Origin: Rhodocaloribacter sp964552015
GTDB lineage: Bacteria > Bacteroidota > Rhodothermia > Rhodothermales > ISCAR-4553
NCBI GenBank assembly: GCA_964552015.1
Contig: CAZKFR010000009.1
Span: 1-64,000, forward strand
DNA: 64,000 bases
Reading direction: 5' to 3'
The notes beneath the pieces were generated by a model, which saw only the letters and a program-made list of their open reading frames with translations, was not told the origin of the DNA and made no database searches. Both the position numbers and the translations under genes were made by a program. This document shows positions 16,839 through 25,240 of the stretch, one piece after another. Every line of letters begins with the position of its first letter. The stretch's first letter is position 1.

Positions 16839-17459
16839 ATGCTCGGAATCCTCTTTGCCACCCAGGAAGAAGCCACTTCGTTTCTCCAGCACTACGAACG
16901 GGGTCGTTTTGACGGCCTGTCCGAGGGCGAAGCGCTCCACGACGACACCGTGCTGGTGGCCCTGACGGGTTCGGGGAAGATCAAGGCCACCCTGCGCACC
17001 GAGCGCTTCCTCCGCCAGTACGGCCGCTCGCTGACGCGCCTGGTGCACGCCGGCACCTGCACCGCGCTCTCCGACGCCCTCGCGGTGGGCGACGTGGTGG
17101 GGGTCCACCAGGTACTCGAAGGCGACCGCATCGAGCTCGCCACCCCCACCTACCCGCGTATGCCGCTCGACGTCCCGTTCGACGACCTGCCGAAGAGCAT
17201 CCTGGTGACGCAGGACCATCCGATGCAGGGTCAGCAGGAACGCACCTACTGGCAACGCATCGCCGACATCACGGACACGGTCGGGTATCCCATCGCCTAT
17301 GTAACCGCCACCCACGGGCTGCCCTGCCACCTGGTCAAGGTGGTCACCGGCCACCTGGGCACACCGGACGACGACCTCCGCAGGACCCGCGAGGCGGCCT
17401 GCCAGACCCTCGCCACGTTTCTCCTGGACCACCTGAACGTACTCCTGCCCACCGTATGA
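16839..17459 (+). CDS. Nucleoside phosphorylase-superfamily protein (MTA/SAH nucleosidase-like)
   Basis: The 206-residue protein has the fold pattern of the PNP/UDP phosphorylase superfamily: an opening strand (GILFATQEEA), VLVALTGSGKIKA near residue 38, the LVHAGTCTAL segment near 66, and a late YVTATHGLPCHLVKVVTGHL segment. The superfamily includes purine phosphorylases, S-adenosylhomocysteine/methylthioadenosine nucleosidases and futalosine hydrolases. The divergent metF neighbour makes a SAH or MTA substrate plausible but this is inference. The stop overlaps the GH16 start by four bases (ATGA). Confidence 0.75.
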   Translation: MLGILFATQEEATSFLQHYERGRFDGLSEGEALHDDTVLVALTGSGKIKATLRTERFLRQYGRSLTRLVHAGTCTALSDALAVGDVVGVHQVLEGDRIELATPTYPRMPLDVPFDDLPKSILVTQDHPMQGQQERTYWQRIADITDTVGYPIAYVTATHGLPCHLVKVVTGHLGTPDDDLRRTREAACQTLATFLLDHLNVLLPTV

Positions 17460-18352
17460 CCCCGCTCCCGACCTCTCGCCCTACACCCGGCCGGGCCGCC
17501 GTGCCCCCCTGCCCGCCTCCGCGCCGGGCCTGGATGGCCCCGCTTCTGACCGCCCTCCTGCTGGCGGGCCCGGGATGCCGCCCGTCTCCCCCCGACGCCG
17601 CGCCGGCCTGGCAACTCGTCTGGGCCGACGAGTTCGACCAGGACGGCCTGCCCGACTCGACGAAGTGGGGCTACGACGTCGGCGGGCACGGCTGGGGCAA
17701 CCAGGAACTGCAGTACTACACGGAAGCACGTCCCGAGAATGCCCGCGTCGAAAACGGGCACCTGATCATCGAGGCGCGGCGGGACGGCTGGGAGGGCCAC
17801 GAATACACGTCGGCCCGGCTGGTCACGCGCGGCAAGGGGGACTGGACGTACGGGCGGTTCGAAGTCCGTGCCCGCCTGCCTTCCGGACGGGGCACCTGGC
17901 CGGCCATCTGGATGCTCGCCTCCGAACCCACCTACGGCGACGCCTACTGGCCCGACAACGGCGAGATCGACATCATGGAACACGTCGGCTACGACCCCGA
18001 CGTCATCCACGCCTCGGTGCACACCCGCGCCTACCACCACTCCATCGGCACGCAAAAGACCGCGCAGATCCGCGTCCCGACGGCGCGCACGGACTTCAAC
18101 GTGTACGCCGTCGAATGGACGCCCGAGGACATCCGGGCCTTCGTCAATGACAGCCTGTACTTCACCTTCCCGAACGAGCGCCTCACCAACCCCGAGGCGG
18201 ACTACCGCCACTGGCCCTTCGACCATCCCTTCCACCTGCTTCTGAACATAGCGGTGGGCGGGACGTGGGGCGGCGCCCAGGGCGTCGACCCGGAGATCTG
18301 GCCGCAGCGTATGGAGATCGACTACGTACGGGTCTACCAGCAGGTCGATTGA
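17456..18352 (+). CDS. Glycoside hydrolase family 16 beta-glucanase (laminarinase-like), probable lipoprotein
   Basis: The 298-residue protein has a hydrophobic signal (about 26-40) ending in GPGC, an imperfect lipobox, then a GH16 jelly-roll domain from about residue 50. The catalytic motif is GEIDIMEHVG with Glu170, Asp172 and Glu175. Other family segments are VWADEFD, WGNQELQYYT, WPAIWML and the C-terminal RMEIDYVRVYQ. GH16 enzymes hydrolyse beta-1,3 or mixed beta-1,3/1,4 glucans; Rhodothermus marinus has well-known members. It probably acts at the cell surface or in the periplasm. The ATGA overlap with the upstream gene indicates coupled translation, although the two functions have no obvious link. 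Confidence 0.93.
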   Translation: MTPLPTSRPTPGRAAVPPCPPPRRAWMAPLLTALLLAGPGCRPSPPDAAPAWQLVWADEFDQDGLPDSTKWGYDVGGHGWGNQELQYYTEARPENARVENGHLIIEARRDGWEGHEYTSARLVTRGKGDWTYGRFEVRARLPSGRGTWPAIWMLASEPTYGDAYWPDNGEIDIMEHVGYDPDVIHASVHTRAYHHSIGTQKTAQIRVPTARTDFNVYAVEWTPEDIRAFVNDSLYFTFPNERLTNPEADYRHWPFDHPFHLLLNIAVGGTWGGAQGVDPEIWPQRMEIDYVRVYQQVD

Positions 18353-18370
18353 CCCCTGGCGCCCTCGGCC

Positions 18371-19063
18371 TCACGCAGCCACCGGCGCCGGCACCCCGGT
18401 CTTGATTTCGTACGCCCGGAGCGCCAGGTCCGCCATGGCGTCGAGGTCGTACGTGCCCGCATTGAGCACCAGGTCGTAGTCGGCCGCGTGGGCCACGTCG
18501 CGATGGAAATAGTGACGGACGAACGCGGCCCGCTCCTCATCCCGCTCGAGGACGTACCGGCGCGCCTCTTTTTCACGGAGGCCCTGGGCCTCGGCGTAGC
18601 GCCGCACGCGCACGTCGAGCGGGGCCACCACGCGGATACTGACGCGGTCGCGCTCTCGGAGGATGTAGTTGGCCCCCCGGCCGACGATGATGCTGCTGCC
18701 GTGGTGCGCGATGGCCTGCACGACGCGCATCAACGCCCGCAGGTACTGCACGTTGGTCACCGACGCCCCGAGCAGCGCCGCGTTGATGGCATCCTCGATG
18801 GCCTCGCGGACGTGCTCGTCCAGCGAGGCGAGCAGGCGCGCATCGGCGCCGGCTTCCTCGGCAATCGCATGCACCAGTTCCTGATCCCACACGGTGAAAC
18901 CCGTCCGCTCCCCGAGGCGACGGGCCAGCGCCGCGCCCTGTGCCCCGAACTCCCGTGAGATCGTGATGACGGGATACCGCGTCTTTTTCCGGGCAAAGCG
19001 CAGGGTGTTCTGCTCCCAGCGCCGAATCTGTTCGTCGATGATCTGTTCGAACTGTCGTGCCAT
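18371..19063 (-). CDS. Cytidylate kinase-like family protein
   Basis: The 230-residue protein begins with a helical segment (FEQIIDEQIRRWEQN) and then has a P-loop kinase core resembling the cytidylate kinase-like family: PVITISREFGAQGAALARRL (about residue 30), WDQELVHAIA, IIVGRGANYIL near 130, and RVVAPLDVRVRR. The nucleotide loop is degenerate compared with GxxGxGKS, as is usual for this family. True substrates are unknown; a nucleotide or small-molecule kinase is likely. The start at 19063 is preferred over an in-frame GTG at 19078. Confidence 0.8.
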   Translation of the reverse strand: MARQFEQIIDEQIRRWEQNTLRFARKKTRYPVITISREFGAQGAALARRLGERTGFTVWDQELVHAIAEEAGADARLLASLDEHVREAIEDAINAALLGASVTNVQYLRALMRVVQAIAHHGSSIIVGRGANYILRERDRVSIRVVAPLDVRVRRYAEAQGLREKEARRYVLERDEERAAFVRHYFHRDVAHAADYDLVLNAGTYDLDAMADLALRAYEIKTGVPAPVAA

Positions 19064-19207
19064 GATCCGATGTCGCACCTGGATGATTACGTCCGTACTG
19101 CCGGCTCAGAATAGGGCATGGCCGCCACATTGACAATGCCGTGCCATCGAGAAGAACCGTGGCGTGTCCGCGGGGTATACTTCCCCCCACACCCGTCCTT
19201 CTGCCTC

Positions 19208-19696
19208 ATGCCCCTTTCCCGTGTTTTCCCCTCCGGTCGTTGCCTGCTCGGGCTGCTCCCGCTCGTGCTGGCGGCCTGCACCCTGACCGGCAGCGACCCC
19301 GCCCCCGAGGCGCCGGTCTTCGACCCCGTTGCCGGCGCTTACCGCCTCGACCGGGCCTGGCCCGACGGGCTGCATCAGACGCTCTACCTCTCGACGATGG
19401 AGCCGGCCAACGGCGACACGCTCCTGATCCGCTCGGTGGTGACCCACCGCGGTACGGAGCCGGTCGAAGCCACCTGGCGGGTCTGCGGGCTGGAACTGAC
19501 CTCCGAGATCCGTTTCGAGCAAGCGTTCATCCTGTGCGCCGCCTACAGTGCCACCGGCCCCATCGCCCCCGGCGACACCCTCGTCGCGGTGGACGGCGGC
19601 CGCATCCAGGCGTCACCCGGCACCTATCCCCTGACCGTCCAGCACCTGCTCCGCCCGCCCCGCTCCCTCACCGTCGAGGTGCAGGTACGCCCCTGA
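19208..19696 (+). CDS. Lipoprotein of unknown function
   Basis: The 162-residue product has a clear lipoprotein signal: basic start, hydrophobic stretch and lipobox LVLAAC. The mature part looks all-beta (TLYLSTMEPANGDTLLIRS, then strands separated by loops to the end LTVEVQVRP), as in an immunoglobulin-like domain, with two further cysteines (VCGLEL, LCAAYS) that may form a disulfide. I do not recognise a family. It is convergent with ggt. Confidence 0.75.
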   Translation: MPLSRVFPSGRCLLGLLPLVLAACTLTGSDPAPEAPVFDPVAGAYRLDRAWPDGLHQTLYLSTMEPANGDTLLIRSVVTHRGTEPVEATWRVCGLELTSEIRFEQAFILCAAYSATGPIAPGDTLVAVDGGRIQASPGTYPLTVQHLLRPPRSLTVEVQVRP

Positions 19697-19708
19697 CGCG
19701 CCGGGGCG

Positions 19709-21433
19709 TCAGAAGCCGACGGCACGGCCGTTGGGTGCGCGCGTGTCGGCCGCGCCGTAGCGCAGGCCCGTCTCGGGGTCGATGTAGATGCCGTGGGCGC
19801 GACCCTGGTGGGTGCGGAAGCGGAGGCGGTGCCCCATCATCTCGTAGAGCCGCTGCGTGTCCGGCGAGAAGCCCCACCGCTCGAAGGAGGTCACGTCCGG
19901 GAGCCACTGGTGGTGGATGCGCGGGGCCTCCACGGCCTCCCCCACGTTCATGCCGTGATCGATCACGTTGAGCACCACCTGCAGGACGGTGTTGATGATG
20001 GTGCGCCCGCCGGGGCTCCCGATGACCAGCAGGGGCCGCCCGTCTTTCGCCACGATCGTCGGGGTCATGCTCGAGAGCATCCGCTTGCCGGGCGCCACCC
20101 GGTTGGGCGGCGTGCCGATGAGGCCGGTGGTGGTGGTGCGGCCGGGGATGGGGTTGAAGTCGCCCATCTCGTTGTTGAGCAGGAAACCCGCCCCGTCGAC
20201 CACCATGCGCGAGCCGTAGCTGTACTCGAGCGTGTACGTGAGTGAGACGGCGTTGCCGGCGGCATCGACCACGGAGAAGTGGGTGGTCTCCTCGCTCTCG
20301 TAGGCCAGGTAGGCATCGTTGAAGCGGGCCGAGTCGCTCTCGGAGGCTTTGAACAGATCGATCGTGTGGCGCAGCTCGCGCGCGTAGTCCTTCGAGGTGA
20401 GCCGCTCGACGGGCATGTCCGGGTTGAAGTCGGGATCGCCCAGGTAGCGGGCGCGGTCGGCGTAGGCGCGGCGCATGGCTTCGGTGAGCAGGTGCAGGTA
20501 GAGGGCGCTGTTGTGGCCGATGGCCTTCAGGTCGAAGCCTTCGAGGATGTTGAGCATCTCGGTGAGGGCCACCCCGCCGGAGCTGGGCGGGGCCATGGCG
20601 TAGACGTCGTAGCCCCGGTACGTGCCGTGGATGGGCGGCTGCTCGACGGCCTCGTAGCGGGCCAGGTCCTCCTCGGTGATGAGGCCCCCGTGGCGGCGCA
20701 TGAAGTCGGCCAGCAGGCGGGCCGTCTCGCCCCGGTAGAAGCCGTCGCGTCCCTGGTCGCGGATGCGGGCCAGCGTCCGGGCCAGGTCGGGCTGCCGGAG
20801 GATCTCGCCGGGCTCGTACGGCTCGGTACCTCCCTTGAGGAAGGCCCGGCGGGTGGCCTCGTAGCGCGGGTCGCCCGCGAGCGTCGTCAGGTGCTCCATG
20901 AAGTCGACCAGGTCCCAGGGCACGGGGTAGCCGTCGGCCGCCAGGCGCACGGCAGGCTCGACGAGGTCGGCCCAGGGGAGCGACCCCAGGCGCTGGTGGG
21001 CCAGCCACAGCCCCGCCACCGTGCCGGGCACCCCCACCGAGAGCGGTCCCTCGTGGTTGGCGTTGTCGCGGATCTCGCCGCGCTCGTCGAGGAACATGGT
21101 CTCGGTGGCGGCCAGCGGCGCCTTCTCGCGGAAGTTGAACGAGGTGACCGTCCCGTCGGCGCCGTGATAGACCAGGAAGCCGCCGCCCCCGATGTTGCCC
21201 GCCGACGGGTGGACGACCGCCAGCGCGAAGGCCGTGGCCACGGCCGCATCGACGGCATTGCCGCCGCGCCGGAGCACGTCGGCCCCCACCTCGGAGGCCA
21301 GGTAGTGGCTGCTGACCACCATCCCCTGACGGGCCGGCACAGGGATACGACCGGCCTGTCCATCCACCCGGGAAGGCATCCACCCGGCCCAGACCACCAG
21401 CAGGGCCGTCAGAAACGTTGAAATTCTCTGCAT
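19709..21433 (-). CDS. ggt: Gamma-glutamyltransferase (glutathione hydrolase), exported
   Basis: The 574-residue precursor has an N-terminal signal (about 1-25) and the complete GGT fold. It self-cleaves before the first Thr of TTHFSVVDAAGN (Thr383), which becomes the catalytic N-terminus of the small subunit. Other diagnostic segments are GGNAVDAAVATAFAL, NIGGGGFLVYH, GVPGTVAGL, PPSSGGVAL and GSPGGRTI. The enzyme releases or transfers the gamma-glutamyl group of glutathione and related peptides in the periplasm. It is divergent from the hutG-hutF pair, which also yields glutamate, so a shared role in glutamate supply is possible. Confidence 0.95.
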   Translation of the reverse strand: MQRISTFLTALLVVWAGWMPSRVDGQAGRIPVPARQGMVVSSHYLASEVGADVLRRGGNAVDAAVATAFALAVVHPSAGNIGGGGFLVYHGADGTVTSFNFREKAPLAATETMFLDERGEIRDNANHEGPLSVGVPGTVAGLWLAHQRLGSLPWADLVEPAVRLAADGYPVPWDLVDFMEHLTTLAGDPRYEATRRAFLKGGTEPYEPGEILRQPDLARTLARIRDQGRDGFYRGETARLLADFMRRHGGLITEEDLARYEAVEQPPIHGTYRGYDVYAMAPPSSGGVALTEMLNILEGFDLKAIGHNSALYLHLLTEAMRRAYADRARYLGDPDFNPDMPVERLTSKDYARELRHTIDLFKASESDSARFNDAYLAYESEETTHFSVVDAAGNAVSLTYTLEYSYGSRMVVDGAGFLLNNEMGDFNPIPGRTTTTGLIGTPPNRVAPGKRMLSSMTPTIVAKDGRPLLVIGSPGGRTIINTVLQVVLNVIDHGMNVGEAVEAPRIHHQWLPDVTSFERWGFSPDTQRLYEMMGHRLRFRTHQGRAHGIYIDPETGLRYGAADTRAPNGRAVGF

Positions 21434-21498
21434 GGTCGCGCGTGGCTACATGGATTCGTATGTTTCGAAGCGCAATCTACGCCTTCCCTCTTATTGTT

Positions 21499-21513
21499 GC
21501 ACAAGCGTTGTGC
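21499..21513. promoter_or_regulatory. Palindrome in the ggt-hutG intergenic region (operator candidate)
   Basis: GCACAA-gcg-TTGTGC is a perfect 15-base inverted repeat ending 16 bases before the deformylase ATG at 21530. A TATGTTTC element at 21459-21466 could be the -7 box of a rightward promoter, which would put the palindrome just downstream of the transcript start. No regulator gene is adjacent. Confidence 0.4.
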
Positions 21514-21529
21514 GGCACGATACGGTGCG

Positions 21530-22324
21530 ATGACCCTCTTTACCCTGACCCCCGGCGACCGCCCGCTGCTCGTGAGCCTGCCTCATGCCGGGCTCTACGT
21601 CCCTCCGGAGATCCGCCGGCGCTTCACCGAACCCGCACAGGCCCTGCCGGACACCGACTGGCACGTCGACCGGCTCTACGACCGCGTGCTCGACCTCGGC
21701 GTGAGTGTGCTGGCGGCCACGCATTCCCGCTACGTGATCGACCTGAACCGCCCCCCGGACGACACCCCGCTCTATGCCGGTGCCACCACCGGCCTGTGTC
21801 CGCTGACCCTGTTCGACGGCACCCCGCTCTACCGCCCGGGCCTGCAGCCCGACGCCGCCGAGCGCCAGGAGCGGCTGCACCGGTACTGGGAACCCTACCA
21901 CCAGGCCCTGGCCGGCGAACTGGCCCGCCTGCGCGACCTGCACGGCTTTGCCCTCCTGCTCGACGCCCACTCCATCCGCCCCGTCATCCCCCGCCTCTTC
22001 GAGGGTGTGCTTCCCGACCTGAACCTCGGCACGAACGACGGGCGGAGTGCCGCCCCCTCCCTCATCCGACGGGCCGAGGACGCCCTCCGGCAGACCAACG
22101 GGTACACCTACGTGCGCGACGGGCGCTTCAAGGGCGGCTACATCACGCGGCACTACGGCACACCGGACACCGGCATCCACGCGCTGCAACTCGAACTCGC
22201 ACAGACCACCTACATGGACGACGGCCCGCCGTTTGCCTATCACCCGGAACGAGCGGATCGCCTCCGGGGTGTCCTGCATCGCCTCGTGGCCACGCTGCTG
22301 ACGTGGACCCCGGACGTCCTCTGA
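21530..22324 (+). CDS. hutG: N-formylglutamate deformylase (HutG type)
   Basis: The 264-residue protein belongs to the N-formylglutamate amidohydrolase family: SLPHAGLYVP near residue 12, DTDWHVDRLYD near 37, RYVIDLNRPP near 61, DAHSI near 145 and a late GYITRHYG segment. It hydrolyses N-formyl-L-glutamate to glutamate and formate, the final step of the five-step histidine route. The hutF gene starts 43 bases downstream, so the two last steps are encoded together. A TTG at 21494 is in frame but the ATG at 21530 fits the family N-terminus. Confidence 0.9.
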   Translation: MTLFTLTPGDRPLLVSLPHAGLYVPPEIRRRFTEPAQALPDTDWHVDRLYDRVLDLGVSVLAATHSRYVIDLNRPPDDTPLYAGATTGLCPLTLFDGTPLYRPGLQPDAAERQERLHRYWEPYHQALAGELARLRDLHGFALLLDAHSIRPVIPRLFEGVLPDLNLGTNDGRSAAPSLIRRAEDALRQTNGYTYVRDGRFKGGYITRHYGTPDTGIHALQLELAQTTYMDDGPPFAYHPERADRLRGVLHRLVATLLTWTPDVL

Positions 22325-22364
22325 CCCCAGACGCTTCGACCGCTAACCCCAGACGCTTCGACCG
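22324..22364. repeat. 22-bp tandem duplication between hutG and hutF
   Basis: A 19-base word (ACCCCAGACGCTTCGACCG) occurs at 22324-22342 and again at 22346-22364, a 22-base period. It starts on the last base of the hutG stop codon and ends just before the hutF ATG. Confidence 0.9.
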
Positions 22365-22367
22365 GAC

Positions 22368-23765
22368 ATGGCTGGTATGCGCCTGCGCGAACTCTTCTGC
22401 CCCGTGGCCCTGCTGCCCGACGGCTGGGCCCGCAACGTCCTGCTCAAGTTCGACGACGAGGGCTGGATCCTGTCGGTGCGTACGGGCGTGGCGACGTGGC
22501 CGCCGTTCGTGGCCGCCGGCCCGGTCCTGCCCGGCATGCCGAACCTACACTCGCACGCTTTCCAGCGGGCCCTGGCGGGCCTGACCCAGACGGCCTCGCC
22601 CGACGGGGACGACGACTTCTGGACCTGGCGGGAGACGATGTATGCGTTCGTCGAACGCCTCCAGCCCGAGGACGTCGAGGTCATCGCCGAGCAGACCTAC
22701 CTGACCATGCTCCGCAGCGGCTACACCGCCGTGGGCGAGTTCCACTACCTGCACCACCAGCCGGATGGCACCCCGTACGACGACCGGGCCGAACTGGCGC
22801 GGCGCATCGTAGCGGCCGCCCGGCGCACCGGCATCGGCCTCACGCTCCTGCCCGTGCTCTACAGCCACGGCGGCTTCGGCGGGCAGCCGGCTACCCCGCG
22901 CCAGCGGCGCTTCCTGAACGACCTCGACGGGTTCTCCGCCCTGCTCGAGGACGTGGCCGCCCTCTGTACGGGCGACCCCCAGTTGCGGTACGGGATGGCC
23001 CCGCACTCGCTGCGGGCCGTCACCGAAGCCGAGCTGACCGAGGCGCTGCGCCGGCTCGATGCCCTGGACGAGGAGGCCCCCGTCCACATCCACGTGGCCG
23101 AGCAGATGAAGGAGGTGATGGACTACCTCCTGTGGAGCGGACAGCGTCCGGTGGCCTGGTTGCTCGACCACGCCCCTGTCTCGGCGCGGTGGTGTCTGGT
23201 CCATGCCACCCACATGATGCCCGAAGAGACAGCGGCGCTGGCCGCCTCCGGCGCCGTGGCCGGCCTCTGCCCCACCACCGAGGCCGACCTGGGCGACGGC
23301 CTTTTTCCCATCCTGGACTACCTGCGCCACCGGGGCCGCCTCGGCATCGGCTCGGACAGCCACACACTCATCGCCCCCTCCGACGAACTGCGCCTCCTCG
23401 AATACGGCCAGCGTCTCTCCCGGCAGCGGCGCAACGTCCTGCGCCTGCCGGACCGTACCTCCGTGGGCCGCAGCCTCTACGAAGCCGCCCTCGACGGGGG
23501 CGCACAGGCCCTGGGCCGCCCGCTCGGACGCCTCGCACCGGGCTTCCGCGCCGACCTGATCATCCTCGACGGCGACGACCCGCTGCTCTATGGCAAGACG
23601 GACGACGCCATCCTCGACACGTACGTCTTCTCCGGCGGCCCCGCGCTCGTGCGGGACGTCATCGTCGGCGGGCGGCTGGTCGTCCGCGACCGGCACCACC
23701 CCGACCAGGAGGCCGTCGCCGTCCGGTACCGCCACACGATGGAACGCCTCCTCCGCGATGGGTGA
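22368..23765 (+). CDS. hutF: Formimidoylglutamate deiminase HutF
   Basis: The 465-residue amidohydrolase converts N-formimino-L-glutamate to N-formylglutamate and ammonia, the step before HutG. Its metal site begins with LPGMPNLHSHAFQRAL (about residue 52), and later ligands are in HIHVAEQ (about 243) and HATHMM (about 280), with GIGSDSHT (about 325) carrying the catalytic Asp. FWTWRETMY and PTTEADLGDG are typical of the HutF branch rather than other aminohydrolases. hutH, hutU and hutI are not in the window, so the upstream steps must be encoded elsewhere if the pathway is complete. Confidence 0.93.
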   Translation: MAGMRLRELFCPVALLPDGWARNVLLKFDDEGWILSVRTGVATWPPFVAAGPVLPGMPNLHSHAFQRALAGLTQTASPDGDDDFWTWRETMYAFVERLQPEDVEVIAEQTYLTMLRSGYTAVGEFHYLHHQPDGTPYDDRAELARRIVAAARRTGIGLTLLPVLYSHGGFGGQPATPRQRRFLNDLDGFSALLEDVAALCTGDPQLRYGMAPHSLRAVTEAELTEALRRLDALDEEAPVHIHVAEQMKEVMDYLLWSGQRPVAWLLDHAPVSARWCLVHATHMMPEETAALAASGAVAGLCPTTEADLGDGLFPILDYLRHRGRLGIGSDSHTLIAPSDELRLLEYGQRLSRQRRNVLRLPDRTSVGRSLYEAALDGGAQALGRPLGRLAPGFRADLIILDGDDPLLYGKTDDAILDTYVFSGGPALVRDVIVGGRLVVRDRHHPDQEAVAVRYRHTMERLLRDG

Positions 23766-23864
23766 GGCGATAGCGAGGTTGGGAGGCGAAGGGCCGGACG
23801 CCTGTCATATGGCGGGGCGCCGCCGGCGACCCATGAACGAAACGGCTGGCAGAAGGACCGGCGC

Positions 23865-24398
23865 ATGGACCCACACCTGCGGGCAGAACTGGAACGGCAC
23901 CACCGGGACGCCTACGGCTGGGCGTTGGCCTGCTGTGCCCACGATCCCGACCTGGCCGAGGACGTCCTGCAGACGACCTACCTGAAGGTGCTCGAAGGGA
24001 AAGCCCGCTACGACGGCCGTGCGGCGTTTCGGACATGGCTCTTTGCCGTCATCCGGAACACAGCCATCGACGCCCTGCGGCGCCGGCGCACACGGCGCCT
24101 GAGCCTGCGCCGCCTGGCCCTGCGGCAGCCCCCGGACGCGCACGTCCTCCCCGAGGACGATGCGGCCCTCGGGCACGAGGAGGCCGAGCGGTTCCGGGCC
24201 CTGCTGAAGCGCCTGCCGGCCCGCCAGCGCGAAGTGCTCCACCTGGTCTTCTACCATGACCTGACCATCGCCGAAGCCGCCCGGGTGATGGGCGTCGGGC
24301 TGGGATCGGCCCGCACCCACTACGAACGCGGTAAACAACGCCTCCGGCAATGGCTAACCCCCAACGAGCATGAACCCGAACGACGCTCCGCTCCGTGA
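23865..24398 (+). CDS. ECF-type RNA polymerase sigma factor
   Basis: The 177-residue protein has both sigma regions of an extracytoplasmic-function factor. Region 2 covers about 10-75 (DLAEDVLQTTYLKVLEG, FRTWLFAVIRNTAIDALRRRR); region 4 covers about 112-165 (LKRLPARQREVLHLVFYHDL, then the helix-turn-helix IAEAARVMGVGLGSARTHYERG). It would direct RNA polymerase to a stress regulon. The next gene starts inside it with a 29-base overlap and looks like its membrane anti-sigma factor. Confidence 0.93.
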   Translation: MDPHLRAELERHHRDAYGWALACCAHDPDLAEDVLQTTYLKVLEGKARYDGRAAFRTWLFAVIRNTAIDALRRRRTRRLSLRRLALRQPPDAHVLPEDDAALGHEEAERFRALLKRLPARQREVLHLVFYHDLTIAEAARVMGVGLGSARTHYERGKQRLRQWLTPNEHEPERRSAP

Positions 24399-24732
24399 CG
24401 CCTTCCGCGCGCTCCGCGCCGAGGACCACCGCCGGGCTCCCGGCTTCGAGGAGGTGCTGGCACGGCCCCGGCCGCCCGCCCGCGTGATCCCCCTGGCGTC
24501 CCTGGCCGCGGCAGCGGCCGTGGTGCTGCTTCTGGCCGTAGGGCTCTGGTTGTGGCCCCGCCCCGGCCGCGACACGCCGGACGACCTTTTCGCCTGGCAG
24601 TCGCCCACGGACGTGCTGCTCGCCTGGCCGCTCGAACCACCTCCGGACGAAGCCCCGCTTCCGCCCCTCGACGCCTGGGAAGCCCCCACAGACTTCCTCC
24701 TGGCCCCGCCCGTCGACCCCGGCGCCCTCTGA
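24370..24732 (+). CDS. Short membrane protein, probable anti-sigma factor
   Basis: The 120-residue product has a cytoplasmic N-terminal segment of about 38 residues (AFRALRAEDHRRAPGFEEVL), one transmembrane helix (about 40-60, LASLAAAAAVVLLLAVGLWLW) and a short Pro/Asp-rich periplasmic tail. No zinc finger is present. This layout resembles CnrY-type anti-sigma factors, which hold an ECF sigma with a short N-terminal helix. The 29-base overlap with the sigma gene supports coupled translation and partnership. The assignment rests on position and topology, not on strong sequence similarity. Confidence 0.65.
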   Translation: MNPNDAPLRDAFRALRAEDHRRAPGFEEVLARPRPPARVIPLASLAAAAAVVLLLAVGLWLWPRPGRDTPDDLFAWQSPTDVLLAWPLEPPPDEAPLPPLDAWEAPTDFLLAPPVDPGAL

Positions 24733-24779
24733 CCGGCCCTCACCCCCAACGTCTCACGTTCAACACCCTGAAGATACCG

Positions 24780-25226
24780 ATGAAACGTTTGTCTATCCTG
24801 ATGCTCCTCCTGCTGGCCGGTGTCGGCCCGTCCCACAGCCAGCCCGGCAACGCCCCTGCCCGCGACGCCGACCCGCTCCGGCAGTTCTTTTTCTCGCCGG
24901 AGCTCGTCACGCGCCATCAGGAGGCGCTGAACCTGAGCGAGGACCAGCGCGAGGCGCTCAAGAAGGAGGCCGTCGCCGCCCAGACGCGGTACGTGAGCCT
25001 CCAGTGGGAGCTGCGGGAAGCCGTGCAGGCCCTCCGCGACGTGCTGGCCGGCGACACGGTCGACGAGGAGGAAGCCGTCGACCGCCTCCACCGGGTGCTC
25101 GACCTCGAGCGGGAGATCAAGGAGACCCAGCTCCGCCTCGGCGTGCGCATCCGCAACCTGCTCACCCCCGAGCAGCGTCGCCGCCTCATGCAACTCCGGC
25201 GCGAGCGCCGACAGGACCGTCCCTGA
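24780..25226 (+). CDS. Periplasmic Spy/CnrX-like helical protein (metal or stress sensor)
   Basis: The 148-residue protein has a signal peptide (MKRLSILMLLLLAGVGPSHS) and an all-helical mature part with an LTXXQ-like element: LNLSEDQREALKKE near residue 55 and LLTPEQRRRLMQL near 130. Spy, CpxP, ZraP and CnrX share this helical-hairpin design; they sense metals or bind unfolded proteins in the periplasm. Following a sigma and a one-helix anti-sigma, the order recalls the cnrYXH metal-resistance control unit. Metal ligands are not obvious (few His or Met), so the signal is unknown. Confidence 0.8.
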   Translation: MKRLSILMLLLLAGVGPSHSQPGNAPARDADPLRQFFFSPELVTRHQEALNLSEDQREALKKEAVAAQTRYVSLQWELREAVQALRDVLAGDTVDEEEAVDRLHRVLDLEREIKETQLRLGVRIRNLLTPEQRRRLMQLRRERRQDRP

Positions 25227-25240
25227 AGGATCCGCCCGAC

